A DNA stretch of 64,000 nt from Cavia porcellus (Eukaryota; Chordata; Mammalia; Rodentia; Caviidae), in the NCBI RefSeq assembly GCF_034190915.1, contig NW_026947485.1, positions 132,138,337 to 132,202,336 of the forward strand, in the 5' to 3' direction. The notes under the pieces were generated by a model, which had not been told where the DNA came from, made no database searches, and was given only the letters and a program-made list of their open reading frames with translations. Made by a program: the position numbers and the translations under genes. Shown one piece after another: positions 44,945 through 57,584 of the stretch (its first letter is position 1; the number at the start of each line of letters is the position of its first letter).

Positions 44945-47195
44945 TGAAGGTCTGGAAAATGTCTTAATATGAATTACTAAAACCAGGAAAAATTAAAAAT
45001 GGGGCCCTAAATATCTTGTAATGCATACCTAATTAGTTCCAGGAATAAGCATGAAAAAAAAAAAAGAAATGTAAAGTTATCCTTTGCATATGGAACGCTT
45101 TTCAATTTCTTTTTATTTAAAAAGTCCAGTGAGAATGTTATTTAAGGGTTATTTTTATTTTTTTGTTTTTATTTTTGGCTATGCTAACCATGAAGCTTTC
45201 CTCCATGACCCAGGCTGAAAGGCCAAGAGAGTTTACCTAATGAAGACATCATTCAATAGAATTGAAAAACCCTTTAGTCTAGAGGAAGCCTTAAAAATAA
45301 GACCACAGATTCTGTGGATGGGTGATTTCTTTAGATGAGTGGTTGGTTCTTAATTGGCTGTTCCTACTTGTATGAATTGGGCTATATTCATTTGTCATGA
45401 AATAAAGCATAGTTTATTAATATCAACATGAAATGGCTTATGGAACCTTTTCTAGATTGAGAAAAATAATTTTAATAGTAATATTATAAGGCTGAATGTA
45501 GCTGGTTTATCAAATGCATTCTATGTTCTTATTTGTTTAGAGAATACACTGAAATTAGATGCTCAACTGAAGTGAATCAAGCATTCTTGGTGGACCCATC
45601 TGTTAGAAAGGCTCAGTTAGTGATTTTAGCTATGGATAGCAGTTGAAACCCAGTTGGCTATTCATATTCTTCATGGCCTCAGGCTGGCTACCTACCTAAT
45701 ATGTTTTAGCCTTAGTTTCCTCATGTGTGTCATGTGAATAATCACATTGGAAAAGATGATATCCCTTCCCCACGGCATCTTATGTTGTTCGTAGATTAGT
45801 AGAGTGAATGGACGGTGGATGTAATACAATTTCTTACTCAAATTCCACTTTCAAATAACTTTGTTTTAAAGGAAATTATACTGAATGTACCCAGTTCTTT
45901 TCAATTTTAGAAGAAAGAAAATTTTATTTACTCAATATGTAAAAACTAACACTTTCTCCAAGCAAACGTGGTAATAACACAAAGCACCAAATTTGCTCCA
46001 TTATCGCCTCAGTTTGTAAAATACACAGAGGTAGAGAGTATGTATTTTTTTCATCTCAAATGCAGTGGCAATTACGCAGTGAGAAGTGGACACACTGGTT
46101 TTTAACAGATTGATGCTTAAATTACATGTTTTTGTCCTTAATTCTGCTTATAAACAATGGCAGTGCTCTTTCTTCATATACTGAAATTACTAGTGCAATG
46201 TAAGATATGACAACGTGATAACTGGGTTGCAAGAAACATAATTCCATTAAATCAACAGTTTCAATATTTCCTAAGAAACAAAAATATAATCATTATATTA
46301 GGGTCAACACCATAACACTTTTGAGAAAGTAATTTGCAATTAAATTGGAATTCATTCCTATTATTTCTTTGAGAAACAATTTTCTTTTCACAAGTATACT
46401 TGCTTGTCTAGCTGTTGAAAAGTCTTTTGTTTAGACTATTTTCTTTTAAAATATTCTGGGTTTCAGTATATCATTTTGGTTTTCAAGACTGCTTTTATTA
46501 TGAGTGTTTCTGCTAAAATACTTTATCAAATGTGGAAATGCTATTAAACGTTTACACTGAGTGTAAAAATCCATACTTTTAAACAAAATAAAATCCTTGG
46601 TGATTTAACTTTAAGGAAATGGCTAACTTTTAAAATTAGAGCTACTAAGAAAGCATTTATTATAGTGTTTTCCTTCGAAATTATTTATTTTTTATTGCAA
46701 ATTATATGTACCCATAAACCTGAGGAAAAAGATAATACTATATGTTAAGAAAACATGGCATCTAAAAATCTATAAAAGTATGTTAAGACTCTTAGATAAT
46801 ATAAGGAATCATATGAGTTTAGGATTTAAAAGAGTTATCTTCCCTTTACAGTTCTCTGCAGAAAACTAAAGATGCATAACCACAAAATAAAAATGTATTG
46901 GATCACAAGTAATACTTGTGGTTAGAAGAATAAAATGAACTTAAGATATAGATACACATATAAGAACTCATTATCTCAATAGAGCAATCATTTAATTAAT
47001 ATCTATTGGATAAGTGAATTTTAATGACAAATGTATTAGTTACTGTGATTTTATTTCAAGTTTCTCCTGTGAAAATAAAAGGATTATAAATTGGATGTAC
47101 CTATTGTTTTCAAAATTAATACATATTCTTTATTGCTAAAAGAGATAACATCCAAGATAATAAGCTCATATATGTCTGCACTGTGCTCCAAACTT
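44945..47195. other. AT-rich intergenic DNA
   Basis: A possible MIR-like scrap at 45650-45790 (GGCTACCTACC...TTAGTTTCCTCATGTG). Otherwise nothing recognised. Confidence 0.45.
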
Positions 47196-48900
47196 TCTTT
47201 TCAAAAGATGATATACTATTTTACACTGATTGGTGTTTGTGTTTTGATGTATGTAATTATGGGTGTTGTATGTTTTCCTTGCATAAAAAAAGCTGGGCTT
47301 ATAGTTTTCTTTCATTTTTTTTCTTAACATAATGGCATCCAGTTCCATTCTGAAAATATTCCTGCAAATTACATCATTGTGTTCTTCTTTGTGGCAGATA
47401 AATACTCCATTGTGTAGACATATAGCATTTACTTTGTGCATTCATCCACTGATGGGCACAAAGGCTTATGTTGGCTACTGTGAGTTATGCTGCTGTAAAT
47501 ATAGGTATGCAGTTATCTTTTCTTCAATATCAATTTTTGGCTCCTTTCTCAAGAATCAGATGGCCGCTGTTTTGTGGGTTTGTTTCTTTGCTCTAACTTT
47601 GTGCATCTAACTTTTTTATTAGCACATATTTAGCACACAAAATGACCACATTTACCATAGGAAATTTGTACCTGCACATAATATGTATTAATTCTTTTTT
47701 TCCTATTCCCCTTCCCTCTTTTCAACATTTCTTCCTCTCCCTATTTGGAAATTTTGTTCCTATTTTTTTCTGTTTTTTCCTTTCCTCCCTTTCTCCTTCC
47801 CATGTGAACATGTTCTTTCTACTTCACAGTATCTTTCATTGTTATTTTTGCTCAGGATTGCTTTGGATATTCTAGATCATTTGGTTTTCCATATGAATGT
47901 TAGGATTTTTTTTCTAGTTCCATGGAAAATACTATGGACATCTTGATAAGGATTACATTGAATCTGTAGATTCTATTTGACTAATATGAGCATTTTAACA
48001 ATATTAATTCTGCAAATCCAGGAACACAGAAGTTCTATTCCATCTTTTGTATCTTCAATTTCTTTCTTTCTTTAGTGTTCTACAATTTTCACTGTACAGG
48101 CCTCCTTGATTAGCTTGATCTCTAGCTACTTTATTTTTTGAGATAATCATAAATGAAATTGTTTTACTGATTTCTATTTTCAGTTAGTTCATTATTGATG
48201 TATAGAGAAACTATTGATGTTATAATATTGATTTTGCATTTTGCTGAATTCATTTATCAAATCTAAAATATTTTATTGCGGTTCTCAGGATCTTCTAAAT
48301 GAAGGGTAATGTAGTCTTCCAACAAGAATAGTTTGAGTTCCTCCTTTCCTGCTTGTATGTTTTTCATTTATTTCTCTTGTCTAACTGCTCTGACTAAAAT
48401 TTTAAGAGCAATATTGAATGGAAGTCATGAGAGTGGACCTCCTTGTTCCATTTCTGATTTTTGATATAATGCTTACAATCAACACAATATTGGTTATGGG
48501 CTTATCATTTATAGCCTTTGCTATATTGTGATTTTGTTCTTCTGTACCTAACTTCTTCAGAGATTTTTTATCATGAAGGGATGCTGAAATTTTTTGAGAC
48601 ATTTTCTGCATAAGATTATATTTTTATCCTTGATGCTATTAAATATATTTACTGATTTGTGTATATTCAAGCATTCATTCATAACAGAATGAAACAAACT
48701 TGACCACTGTGTATGATGTTTTAAATGTGTTCTTGAATTCCATTTACAAATATTTTACTAAGGATATTTTGTATCTACATTCATCAAAGGTTTTGATCTG
48801 TAGCTTTCTTTTTGTTGTTGCTGTGCCCTACCAGTATAACGTTAGCCTTGTAGAATGTTTGGAAGCATTCTAGTTTGAGAAGTATCCATGTTAGCTCTTT

Positions 48901-49032
48901 TCAGGTTTTTTTTTTTTTTTTTTGTGCTAGCTACCAAGAACATTTTTTTTTTTTTATCAGTACCAGAGATCGAACTCATGACTGCCTGCTTGCAAGGCAG
49001 GCGTTTATGCCGCTGAGCTAAATCCCAACCCT
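48901..49032 (-). repeat. ID-type SINE, minus, with 14-bp target duplication
   Basis: T-rich tails, then ATCAGTACCAGAGATCGAACTCATGACTGCCTGCTTGCAAGGCAGGCGTTTATGCCGCTGAGCTAAATCCC. CATGTTAGCTCTTT occurs at 48887-48900 and again at 49033-49046, so the insertion edges are exact. A second T tract with an 18-base non-SINE insert (GCTAGCTACCAAGAAC) lies in the tail. Confidence 0.93.
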
Positions 49033-49590
49033 CATGTTAGCTCTTTAAAGGTCTAGTAAAATTCAGCAGTGAATTCCTCTGGCCTCAGGCTTTTATTTTG
49101 CTGGGAGTTTTTTTTTTTATTACTGCTTCAATCTCATTATTAGTTATTGATATATTTAGACTTTTTATAGTCTTGGTTCAATTTTGCTAGGTTTTATGTG
49201 TCTGGAAATTTACTCACTTTTACCAGATTTTTCCAATTTTTCAAAATTGGAAAAAGTCCAGTTCTCTGGACTTTAGTGGTGTCTTTTGTAATATACCTTT
49301 TTTATATCTTTAATTGTATTGGTTTGAGCCTTTCTCTTTAGTTTAGTTACTTTGGCTAAAGTTTTGTCAAGCTTGTTTATTTTTCAAACAACTAATTTTT
49401 TGTTTCATTCATCCTTTGTATTCTTCATTTAGTATTTGTTTAATTAATTTCTTTTGAGGTCTTCTTTCCTTATGCTAGATTTGATTTGGTTTGTTCGTGT
49501 TTTTTCAAAACCTTGGGATACATCATTCAGTTATTTGAGATCGTTCTGATGTTTTGACGGCAATTCTCATAGTTGAACACTTATCTTTTT

Positions 49591-49715
49591 TGTGTGTGAT
49601 GCTGAAGACTGAACCCAGGGCCTCATGTATGAACATGCTCTATCACTATGCTGCATACTTCCAGCCTTGAGGCGAATAGCTTTTTTTGGTAATGTTGTAG
49701 AATAAGGAATAGCTT
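49591..49715 (-). repeat. Direct repeat copy 1 (ID-like unit joined to L1-like sequence)
   Basis: TGTGTGTGATGCTGAAGACTGAACCCAGGGCCTCATGTATG...CTGAGGCGAATAGC, then a TTGTAGAATA stretch. The ID-like part is worn. It recurs at 51543-51665 with the same neighbour sequence, so the duplication covers the junction and not only the SINE. Confidence 0.8.
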
Positions 49716-49868
49716 TTGTTATGTCCCAGAATATCTAGTATGTTATGTTTCCTTTTCATTTGGTGTGAAAAATAAAGAAAAATAAAGAGAACAAAGAAAA
49801 ATGAATCCAAAAATATTTCCACACTAAAGTAATTGGAATGATAGATATTCTTTCCAGGACTTGTAGTA

Positions 49869-50061
49869 CAGTGTAGTACAGATTTTCAAGCTTAGTCTTT
49901 CCATGATTCTGGTCACAAGCCAAATTAGTTGCAAACCAAATTAAGTTCAATATTTAAGTTCATTGTTGACTTTATGGGGGAAATTTGATTCAGTTTGTGA
50001 CCAATTCAATTGGTGACAAGAATCGTGGAAAGAATTAAATTTGTGAGCCAAGGTACCACTG
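49869..50061. mobile_element. Tigger/pogo-like MITE (193 bp) with TA duplication
   Basis: Ends are CAGTG...CACTG with TA on both sides (49867-49868, 50062-50063). The right end reads CAGTGGTACCTTGGCTCAC inward, in the style of Tigger-type termini. Most of the element is an imperfect palindrome: CTTTCCATGATTCTGGTCAC (left) against the complement of GTGACAAGAATCGTGGAAAG (right). No transposase. Confidence 0.8.
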
Positions 50062-50099
50062 TACTGCATTCCATCAGGTGTGGATGATAGGTAGTGAAT

Positions 50100-51320
50100 C
50101 ACGTGTGGGGCCCATTATATTTTTCTTTATTCCTACTTGACAGGTTGGTGTTGTGTGAATGCTGCATCCTACCCTATCTTTCCCTCCTTAGCAGGGACAG
50201 TCAGTGATCTGTTGTCTGCCTCAGGGCTGTATTACTTCGGTCCTTTATTTAGTGTGTTTCCTTCTGCATACGCAGAGCCACTGACATTCCCGACTAGTGC
50301 TCAGCATGTGGGCTCCTGAGTTCCCCCATCTGTACACCCAGGGATGTGGCAAATGTTCAGGCAGAGCTGTATTGCTGAACACGCGTGGTGGGGAAGACAG
50401 ACAGCCTGAGACAGGAAATAGGGCGTGGTTTAGACTAGCTGAAAAGAGAGACCATCCCAGAATTTACACAGCACCCTTCCCAGGACACACATGCAAAGTT
50501 CTTACAGGTTCCTACCAGGTGTGGACAACATAAAAGGACACAGATGCCACGAAGAGCCCGGCATCATGTCTCTATTACAGTAGCCCATCTGGTGTCTCCC
50601 AGATCCAGGGTATATTTTTATTATTTTTGTTTTTATTTTTCCTCTCTTTTATCTAGCCCAAGTTCACACTGCAGAGCCGATTTCTCCCTCACCTCTCAAT
50701 TTTCAGATAATCTTTGGCACCATTTTTGTTTGTCTTGTTGAATTCTTTGTTTTGAATGAGAAGCCTTGGATCATGTTCAATTGGTGAGCAATTTCTGAAA
50801 GCGCTGATGCTGAGCTGGGGGCTGGGCAGTGGCAGCAAGAGGAACCAGGGGGTGCACTGAGCTCTATCCCAGTGCCTACAGTACCCAGCCCCTGCAGTGC
50901 CACGTGTGGCAGGCCCACTCCCTAGCACAGTGGGTAGCACCGCTGACCACCATGCTTACAGCCTGAACTCCCTAAACTTCCCAGAGGGTCTGAGGCTAAT
51001 CCACCTCCTCTCCATAACTGTGTTCGTGGCTGCTCCATCTAGTCACAGGGTCAGTGAATACCTAGGGGCCCTGAAGTCTGTTTTTTCTGTGACTTCTGAT
51101 CTCCCTTTCAAGATGGCTCCTGGTTGTAACACTCCAAAGTATGATGAGCAGTGCAAAATGTTTCTTCTCTAGCCTGACAAGCAGAGAAGCCACTTTCAAA
51201 CTAAGTCCCCACACTGAATTTACAGCTTACCATTCACTGGGCTTGTGTGGCTACAGCGGCCACTTTGTTGTTTTGTCAGTAGGGCTGCTACCCTCTCTGG
51301 GTTACCTTTGCTTGAGGAGT
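50100..51320. other. GC-rich unclassified block
   Basis: Markedly GC-richer than its surroundings, with many short open frames in both strands but no recognised domain. CAAGATGGCTCC near 51110 is a YY1-like core. It could be a 5' UTR of an old L1 or an ERV piece. Bounded by the direct repeat copies at 49591 and 51543. Confidence 0.4.
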
Positions 51321-51332
51321 CAGGTTCCGCCC

Positions 51333-51335
51333 GCA

Positions 51336-51382
<47 letters not shown>
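51333..51382. repeat. (CA)n microsatellite
   Basis: About 23 uninterrupted CA units after a CGCACGCGCA lead-in. Confidence 0.97.
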
Positions 51383-51386
<4 letters not shown>

Positions 51387-51542
51387 CCAGGAGACTTGGT
51401 TGGTGACGCAGACTGCTTCGCAATTTTCTCTGCTTTGCCTTTCTGATTCCCTGTGCTTTTTAGGTTTTAGTTTCTTGTTTTTCATTCTTAATTTCTCAGA
51501 TCTGTGCAAACAATACTCCACTCCACCAGAACCACCTTGTCC

Positions 51543-51665
51543 GTGTGTGATGTGAAGACTGAACCCAGGGCCTCATGTGTGAGTGTGCTCTATCACTGTG
51601 CTGCACACTTCTAGCCCTGAGGTGAATAGCTTTCTTCTTTGCAGTGTTTTGGAATAGAGAAGTTA
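51543..51665 (-). repeat. Direct repeat copy 2
   Basis: GTGTGTGATGTGAAGACTGAACCCAGGGCCTCATGTGTGAG...CTGAGGTGAATAGC, then TTTTGGAATAGAGAA, about 80-85% identical by eye to 49591-49715. Confidence 0.8.
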
Positions 51666-51679
51666 AGTTGTTAGTTCCT

Positions 51680-52540
51680 TGTAGGAGGAAAAGTTGAGTT
51701 TACTACTATTTTTTGAACCCTCAAAAGTAACATATTTTTCAGTTCTTAAAAAGAAGGAGTTTACAAGCAAGGAAATTATTCTGTGCCTAAGATTTATGGA
51801 ATTTCCCCCTGATGAGTTACTGCTCCTTTGTCAGATATGTATGGTTTTCTGTGAAAGTATTTTTTCTTTTTTGGGGCTGGAGATTGAGATACTGAACTAC
51901 ACCTCCAGTTTACAAAGAAGGTTACTTTGACGTGGGGCTTGGTAAGTAGCCCAGTCTAGTATCTCTCAAAGAGTCTGTGATGATTTTTGAACTTATTGAC
52001 AATTATTTTTTAGTTGTTTTACTTGAAATACTTTTATTCCTGCAATTTGACTTGTAGTACTTAGGGTGATGCCGAGGTACTAATTCTGAACGTTTTTTTA
52101 GCTTCTGAACATTTTGTTTGAGTTTGCAGCTACTTTCACACATCATGTTGGCATCCTTGATTCTGATTCTATTGTGACCTCAAAAAATCTGAAGGCTGAT
52201 TTAATTGCACTGCAAAGAAAATTTGGCATTCTTAGTCTATCCTAACTATTCTGGAGATAGCCATTTGGCTGGAAATGGTCAAACTCACTTTCCAATATTT
52301 AGAGAAAAAGCTTCTTTGATTTAGCTTCTTCTGTTGTCCATGTAAAGTTTTTGTATGTTAGTTTTTTATTATTACATAGTAATTCTTAAATATAGTGACT
52401 TATTTGTAGGAAATTTCATATATAATAAGTTATTTTCCAAATTTTGTTCTGTAGATGCTTTTGAGAAGAAACTTTCCCTAATGTATGAAACACATTTTAT
52501 AGTTTTTCTTTTCTTGTAAAAACTCCTGAAGATTATTAGT
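51680..52540. other. AT-rich intergenic DNA
   Basis: Nothing recognised. Confidence 0.5.
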
Positions 52541-52544
52541 AATA

Positions 52545-52802
52545 TAGTGAAGAAATATTTTTAAATTTTTCATGTTTTATTATTTTTTTAAAATTTCATT
52601 TTATTTTAAAGAGAAAAACAATAGAAGCAATGAAACAGAATTTCAAAAGAAGATAATACAGTAACAGTGGTTAATACACTGTGTATTATCTTCAAAGTAG
52701 TAGTTCAGAGTACAAGATATGGGCATGTACAATTGACAGAACAATATTAGTACAAACCTTTCTTTTCAGTGAACTAAGATAAATTAGTAGTATAATTATC
52801 TT
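52545..52802 (-). mobile_element. Possible third copy of the HAL1-like 3' tail
   Basis: AAAATTTCATTTTATTTTAAAGAGAAAAAC...AACAGAATTTCAAAAG, then TAGTTCAGAGTACAAGATATGG resemble the tail at 58664-58800 and 59046-59200. It runs up to the solo LTR target site. Weak, by eye. Confidence 0.4.
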
Positions 52803-52808
52803 AACTAC

Positions 52809-53190
52809 TGTCCGGAGCCGCTTCCGTCCCGCGGAATGGAGCACACGAACACTCAGCCTCTGCAAGCACCTTTATTGACTGGGCAGCAACCTCAATACAT
52901 GTCCGTCCTCGACGGCTTCTTCCGTGTTGTGCGTCGGGCACTTCCTATACTTGGGCTTATATAGCTAATGTTATCCAATCATGGGATTACACGTGGGGAC
53001 AGGCGATTGGGCGGCAACAAGGAAGCAATCAATCATTACCATATACGGCGGGGACAGTAAGCCGAGCAAGAACCAGGAAGCAGGATGTGTGCGCCATCTT
53101 GGGCACACGATGGGCGGGGGAGCAGCGAGGCGGTAGGCGGACGCCATCTTGTGGCTATATTCTCATGGGTAATACGGCAGGCTCCCAACA
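52809..53190 (-). mobile_element. IAP-like class II solo LTR, 382 bp
   Basis: Minus strand begins TGTTGGGAGCC and ends GGCTCCGGACA. Flanks are AACTAC (52803-52808) and AACTAT (53191-53196), a 6-bp duplication with one change. It contains a TATATAAG box (52956-52963), an AATAAA in CAGTCAATAAAGG (52871-52876), and two CAAGATGGCG YY1-like sites in U3. No internal viral sequence. Confidence 0.92.
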
Positions 53191-53196
53191 AACTAT

Positions 53197-56100
53197 AGTG
53201 TTTTATTTTAATGTAAAAGCAAATTTTGACTGTGCTGCAGTGGACAGGCTGTGGAGCAATTTTTCTATGCCCTGGGAATTTTGAGACTACGATATTGTAA
53301 TCTTATTCTTAGGGGAGTTGTAAAACTTCAGTGTCCATGTTTCAGGCTCTTGGTCTATTAAATATGTTTCTGACAATTTTTTTTGTCCACTGTTGCTTGA
53401 GAGATTGAATAAGGGAGTGGGAAATGAACTGTAAAGTGTTGGAGTAAATAAATGAGATAACTTATTTTTCACTTTGATTGATGAGTTATCCTTGTCACTT
53501 TTCTTCAAATAAAAACCAAGACAAGTTCCTATGGTCGGGGGTAGTGACAGGTGACAGAGGCACTAGCAACCTGCAGTGAACATGGACTGAGAGATGTGAA
53601 ATTATAGTGGATGTTGATAAGCAAGACTTTCTATGGCTGGAATAACATTTTTATTTTATAATTTCTCTCTCTCTCTCTGTATATACATATATATGTATAT
53701 TAATAATAGCAATATTGATAATGTAAAATATTCAACAGTGATGTACTACTGTTTTGCTATATTATTTGGTCTTTGAGTTTTTTGTATATGGTGGACATTT
53801 ATTCATATCCCACAGAATCAGAGTGCTACGAAGCACAGTTTGAACATTATTATAAGTTTCTAAATACACCTGTGGTGCATTTTGTAGTTTAGCTAAAATA
53901 CAAGAGATGCATTTTAAAATGAGCATTATCATTAAATATCTGTATATTTTTGTTTACTTTTGATCCTGAGTAGAAAGTAAGAAGTTCAATAAATAATATA
54001 TTTAGTATGTAGTCAACTGTATTAGTTTCCTATTGTTGTTCTAGCAAATGACCAAAGATTTGATGGATACAGAAAAAACTGTTTTCCCGCTGTTACATAC
54101 TGTAGCACTATTGACACTAGATGCTTTGTGGCTTTTCCCCCAGAAGCCAAGCAGTTATCAGAAGATACCAATTGGATGTCCTCCAATCCTACTCAGCTCT
54201 AACACTGTCTTCCTGTAAATAGCATCAGATGCCATAATTTAAGGGCTCAGTCCCATAAGACTGATACCTCCTATTTTGGGTGTCAATTGCAAGTATTAGT
54301 TGTCCTGTACACTCCTGAACAACCTGCTTTAAATAGGAACTCCTAAATTCTTTCTTTTGATTTAATTGACCTGCTAGAATGACTCACAGAATTTGGGAAA
54401 GTACCATACTTGTATTTTCATCTTTACCCTAAATGATATTACTAAGGAAACATGAATGGCAAGGTGGTGAAGATGTGTAAGGGAAGGTATATGGGGATGT
54501 GTGAGGCACTTCCATGGTCTTCCCCATGCTCCACTCTCTAAGGTGCTCTATTTGTTTATCTATGCAGAGTTCCTTAAACCCTAGTTTTTTAGAGGTTCAG
54601 AGAGGCAGAATTAGTTGGATATTGGCCACCAGTGATCAACTCAATGTTTAGCCCATCTCCTCAGATCTCAGGGAGTGGAGCTGAAATCTTCAACCCTTGT
54701 TCACATGGTTTCTTCTGGGAACCAGCTCCTATTATGAAGCTACCCAGGAGCCATTCCCTTTAGAAAAAAAACGAGGTTCTATCTTCCAGGGAAATCCAGA
54801 GGATTTAGGAGCTCTATGTGAGAAATAAGGACAGAGGCAAAATATTATATGATGGTGACCTAATAAAACCAATTATTGTCGTAATTTTTGGAGATAAGAA
54901 ATCCTGTAATCAAGATTTGCCAGAACTTCAGTCCTTCTAAAGGCTCCTGGGAAAAAAATTTACGTGCTTCTTCAGTTTTCAGAGGCCATCTGCATTCCTG
55001 GTGTCTTCATGCATTGCCTCCACCTCTGCTTCAGCCCTCACCTCTCTTCTAACTGCAAGTTGCCTGCTTTACTCTTACAAATCCCCTTGTGTTAGTACTG
55101 ACCTCATCCAGGGTATATAAAAGGATCTCACTATCTCAAAGTCCTCAATGTAATCATATCCTCAAAGTCCTTTTTGCCAAGTTTGGTAACACGTTCAAAG
55201 CTTGAGGGGATTATGACACAAAGATTTTTTGTGGGCCATGGTTCTATCACAGTCATATACTTCCAAGAAGTATAAAATTATTGGTCTAAGCACTCTACAG
55301 TAAATCAGTTCCATCATTTGATACCAATCTTTCTTACAGATATTTAAAATGGATACTAAGAGCAAAAATTACACAAGGGAAAATCATTACACAGTCTTTA
55401 TTATCTGTTCGCTCTTTATTAACTATACTTATTTTCGCTGATCTCATGCCATCCTCTCGTAATTATATTAGTAGGAATCTATGAAATATAAGTAAATTTA
55501 TCTTCATTGTACAAATAATATTGTTTTTTTACATGAAAGCATTGTTGCAAACAGCAGGATTAATTTCTTTAAAAGGAAGTTTTCTTGAACAAGTGATTAA
55601 TATGATTAAACCTTAATTATATTAAGTGACATAATTGATCTCTTTGAATTGACTTTTAGGATGCTTGGAACTATGTTTATGGCCCAAGCTGTTTATATCT
55701 TTATTTTTTCTTACAATTGCTTTTATTTTTTCCCTGATTTCCTCATCTATTTTCTTTTTCCTCTTACAATGTATTACATATGTCTTTATGTCCTGCATCA
55801 AATCTTTTGGAAAAATCATGTATATTTCCTTTACTGCTTTAGGACATTGTTTTTTGCAGAAGTGTATAAACATTTCCTCCTTAAAAATCTCTTAATTTGT
55901 TAGAATATCATCAAAATACCTTAAGTTAGAGTTCTGTTTAGGGAATATTTAAAAATCCATTGGAAGTTATTCTGATTCCTTTTTTTTAACTCTAGAGAAT
56001 GATGGAAATATCCAATAACTTATTTTAACAATTTAGGTTCTATAGTTTAAGTTCTTTATATTACATTTATATTATATTTAAAAGCTGAGAAGAACGTCTA

Positions 56101-56635
56101 TGGAATCACTGAAATCAAATGCCTCTTATTTGATTGAAAATATTCAGATTCACTTTTCACGTGTGGGAGCACCAAAATAGAAATTCCTTTTCAATTTGCT
56201 TTTGACAAATTAAAAATACACAGTGCAGTCTTCATACAGGAATTCTCTTTCCTTCGTAATTTTTTCTTCATGGTGCCAAAAAGTCTAAAACTGCCTCGAG
56301 GAAGGAAGTACATTACTTCCTTTGCCCTCCTCCCGGTTTTCTGTTTAAATGCTGCTGCTGCCAAGTTGGAGTGGAAAATCATTCCACTGCCAAGTTGGCA
56401 ATTTACATGACTCTTGGCCAAGAAACTATTTCAGTAACTTTGAAATCTCCTTATACTTCCAGAGCTGTGTGTGGTGTAACACCAGTGCTCCTGGAAAACA
56501 CAGGGAAGCGTGCCATCCTTCCGGAGGCGCTCTCACACTGCACAGAGTTTCATGTCATGGACACCAGCATCACTGAATGCCTAAAGGGGAGTCTTAGCTC
56601 CCTCTCGTGAGCTTCCTGCTATAAATCTGAGGAGG
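53197..56635. other. Intergenic DNA, no gene supported
   Basis: Contains (TC)n/(TA)n at 53663-53705 and a start-of-MLT1-like scrap near 54020 (TTAGTTTCCTATTGTTGTTCTAGCAAATG). Opposed open frames at 55620-55900 are AT-driven, with no domain. Confidence 0.45.
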
Positions 56636-56639
56636 AGTA

Positions 56640-56828
56640 TCACTACTATTACTAGCACACAGTAATTGAGAACTACCACTGTGCTAGGAGTTGTACTAAG
56701 CCCATAAGTGCATTTTTAATTTGATCTTCACAACAGACTGCCAAGGGGATGACTATTAATATCCCTTTTTTATGGATGAAGAGTCTATGACCTAAGAAGT
56801 TACAGTCATTTGCCCAACATCACATGGT
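56640..56828 (-). repeat. MIR SINE, minus
   Basis: CACTGTGCTAGGAGTTGTACTAAGC, TAATTTGATCTTCACAACA, TTTTTTATGGATGAAGAG, AGTCATTTGCCCAACATCACATGG: reversed MIR core order. Confidence 0.85.
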
Positions 56829-57584
56829 TTAGTCCTTCTGATGAAAATATTTGTGTATTTGAGTGTAAAGCTGTTAACATTTATGCTGTATGTGTAGGCA
56901 GAGATAAATGATATTGCTCCAAGAATTCATATTTGAAATTTTTTTTACAAGAGTAATGTGGATAACATCTCTTTAAATTACAAGATTTCCTTCATTAAAT
57001 ATTATTTCCCCAACCCTTCTAAATAGAAATTGCCTGTACCTTCTGAAAAGAAATATAACTCTCAAATTATTTTGAGATTTATGTGGTATGTTTGGGGTAC
57101 AATATAAGGAGAAAAAAAGAATAATTTTAAATTATTTTGTTGGGAAGCAGCATAACAGGCAGATGTAATGATGATAGGAATGAGGAATGAGGAGATGTTC
57201 AACTTTGACTCATAATTTTTGAGAGCTAGTCAGCATCTTAATAGTTTTGATATCATTTTCTTGAAATGAAGATGTACATAAATATAACAATATTATTAAA
57301 TAAAGACAACTTAAATAGTTTGTTTACAGAGGTTGACCAGCAAGTACTAGGTCTTAGTCTCCTAAGATCTAACTAACCCATGTCTGCTGCCTAACCTGAA
57401 TTCATCTACAGAGAGGGTTAAATAATCCCTTCTTACAAAGAAAGGAAAGAATATCAGTCCTTACCTTATCACCCTTGCGTCCTTTGTATATTCCCCTGTC
57501 ATACCTGGCTTAGGCCTCCTTCTTAATAGTAGCCCAATATTGAATCCATGAACCTGCAAAACCAATCTTTTTTTGACAAAAGTA

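Larger units (their letters stand above)
47200..49760 (-). mobile_element. LINE-1 ORF2 and 3' end, minus, with nested SINEs
   Basis: The minus strand gives an L1 from ORF2 (49760 side) to its 3' end (47200 side). Landmarks in plus text: GGTTGTGCAT-type 3' end with TAAATACTCCATTGTGTAGACATATAGC and TTCATCCACTGATGGGCACAAAGG; ORF2 TTGATAAGGATTACATTGAATCTGTAGAT; RT region CAGGCTTTTATTTTGCTGGGAG. Interrupted by an ID SINE at 48901-49032 and an ID-like unit near 49591. Confidence 0.85.

Noticed and set aside
51141..51521. Frames with His-Thr or Cys-Val repeats
   Set aside because: Translation of the (CA)n microsatellite.
55622..55903. Opposed 83- and 84-codon frames, one lysine-rich and one Phe/Tyr-rich
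   Set aside because: Each is the complement of the other in AT-rich DNA. No family recognised, so not called as genes.
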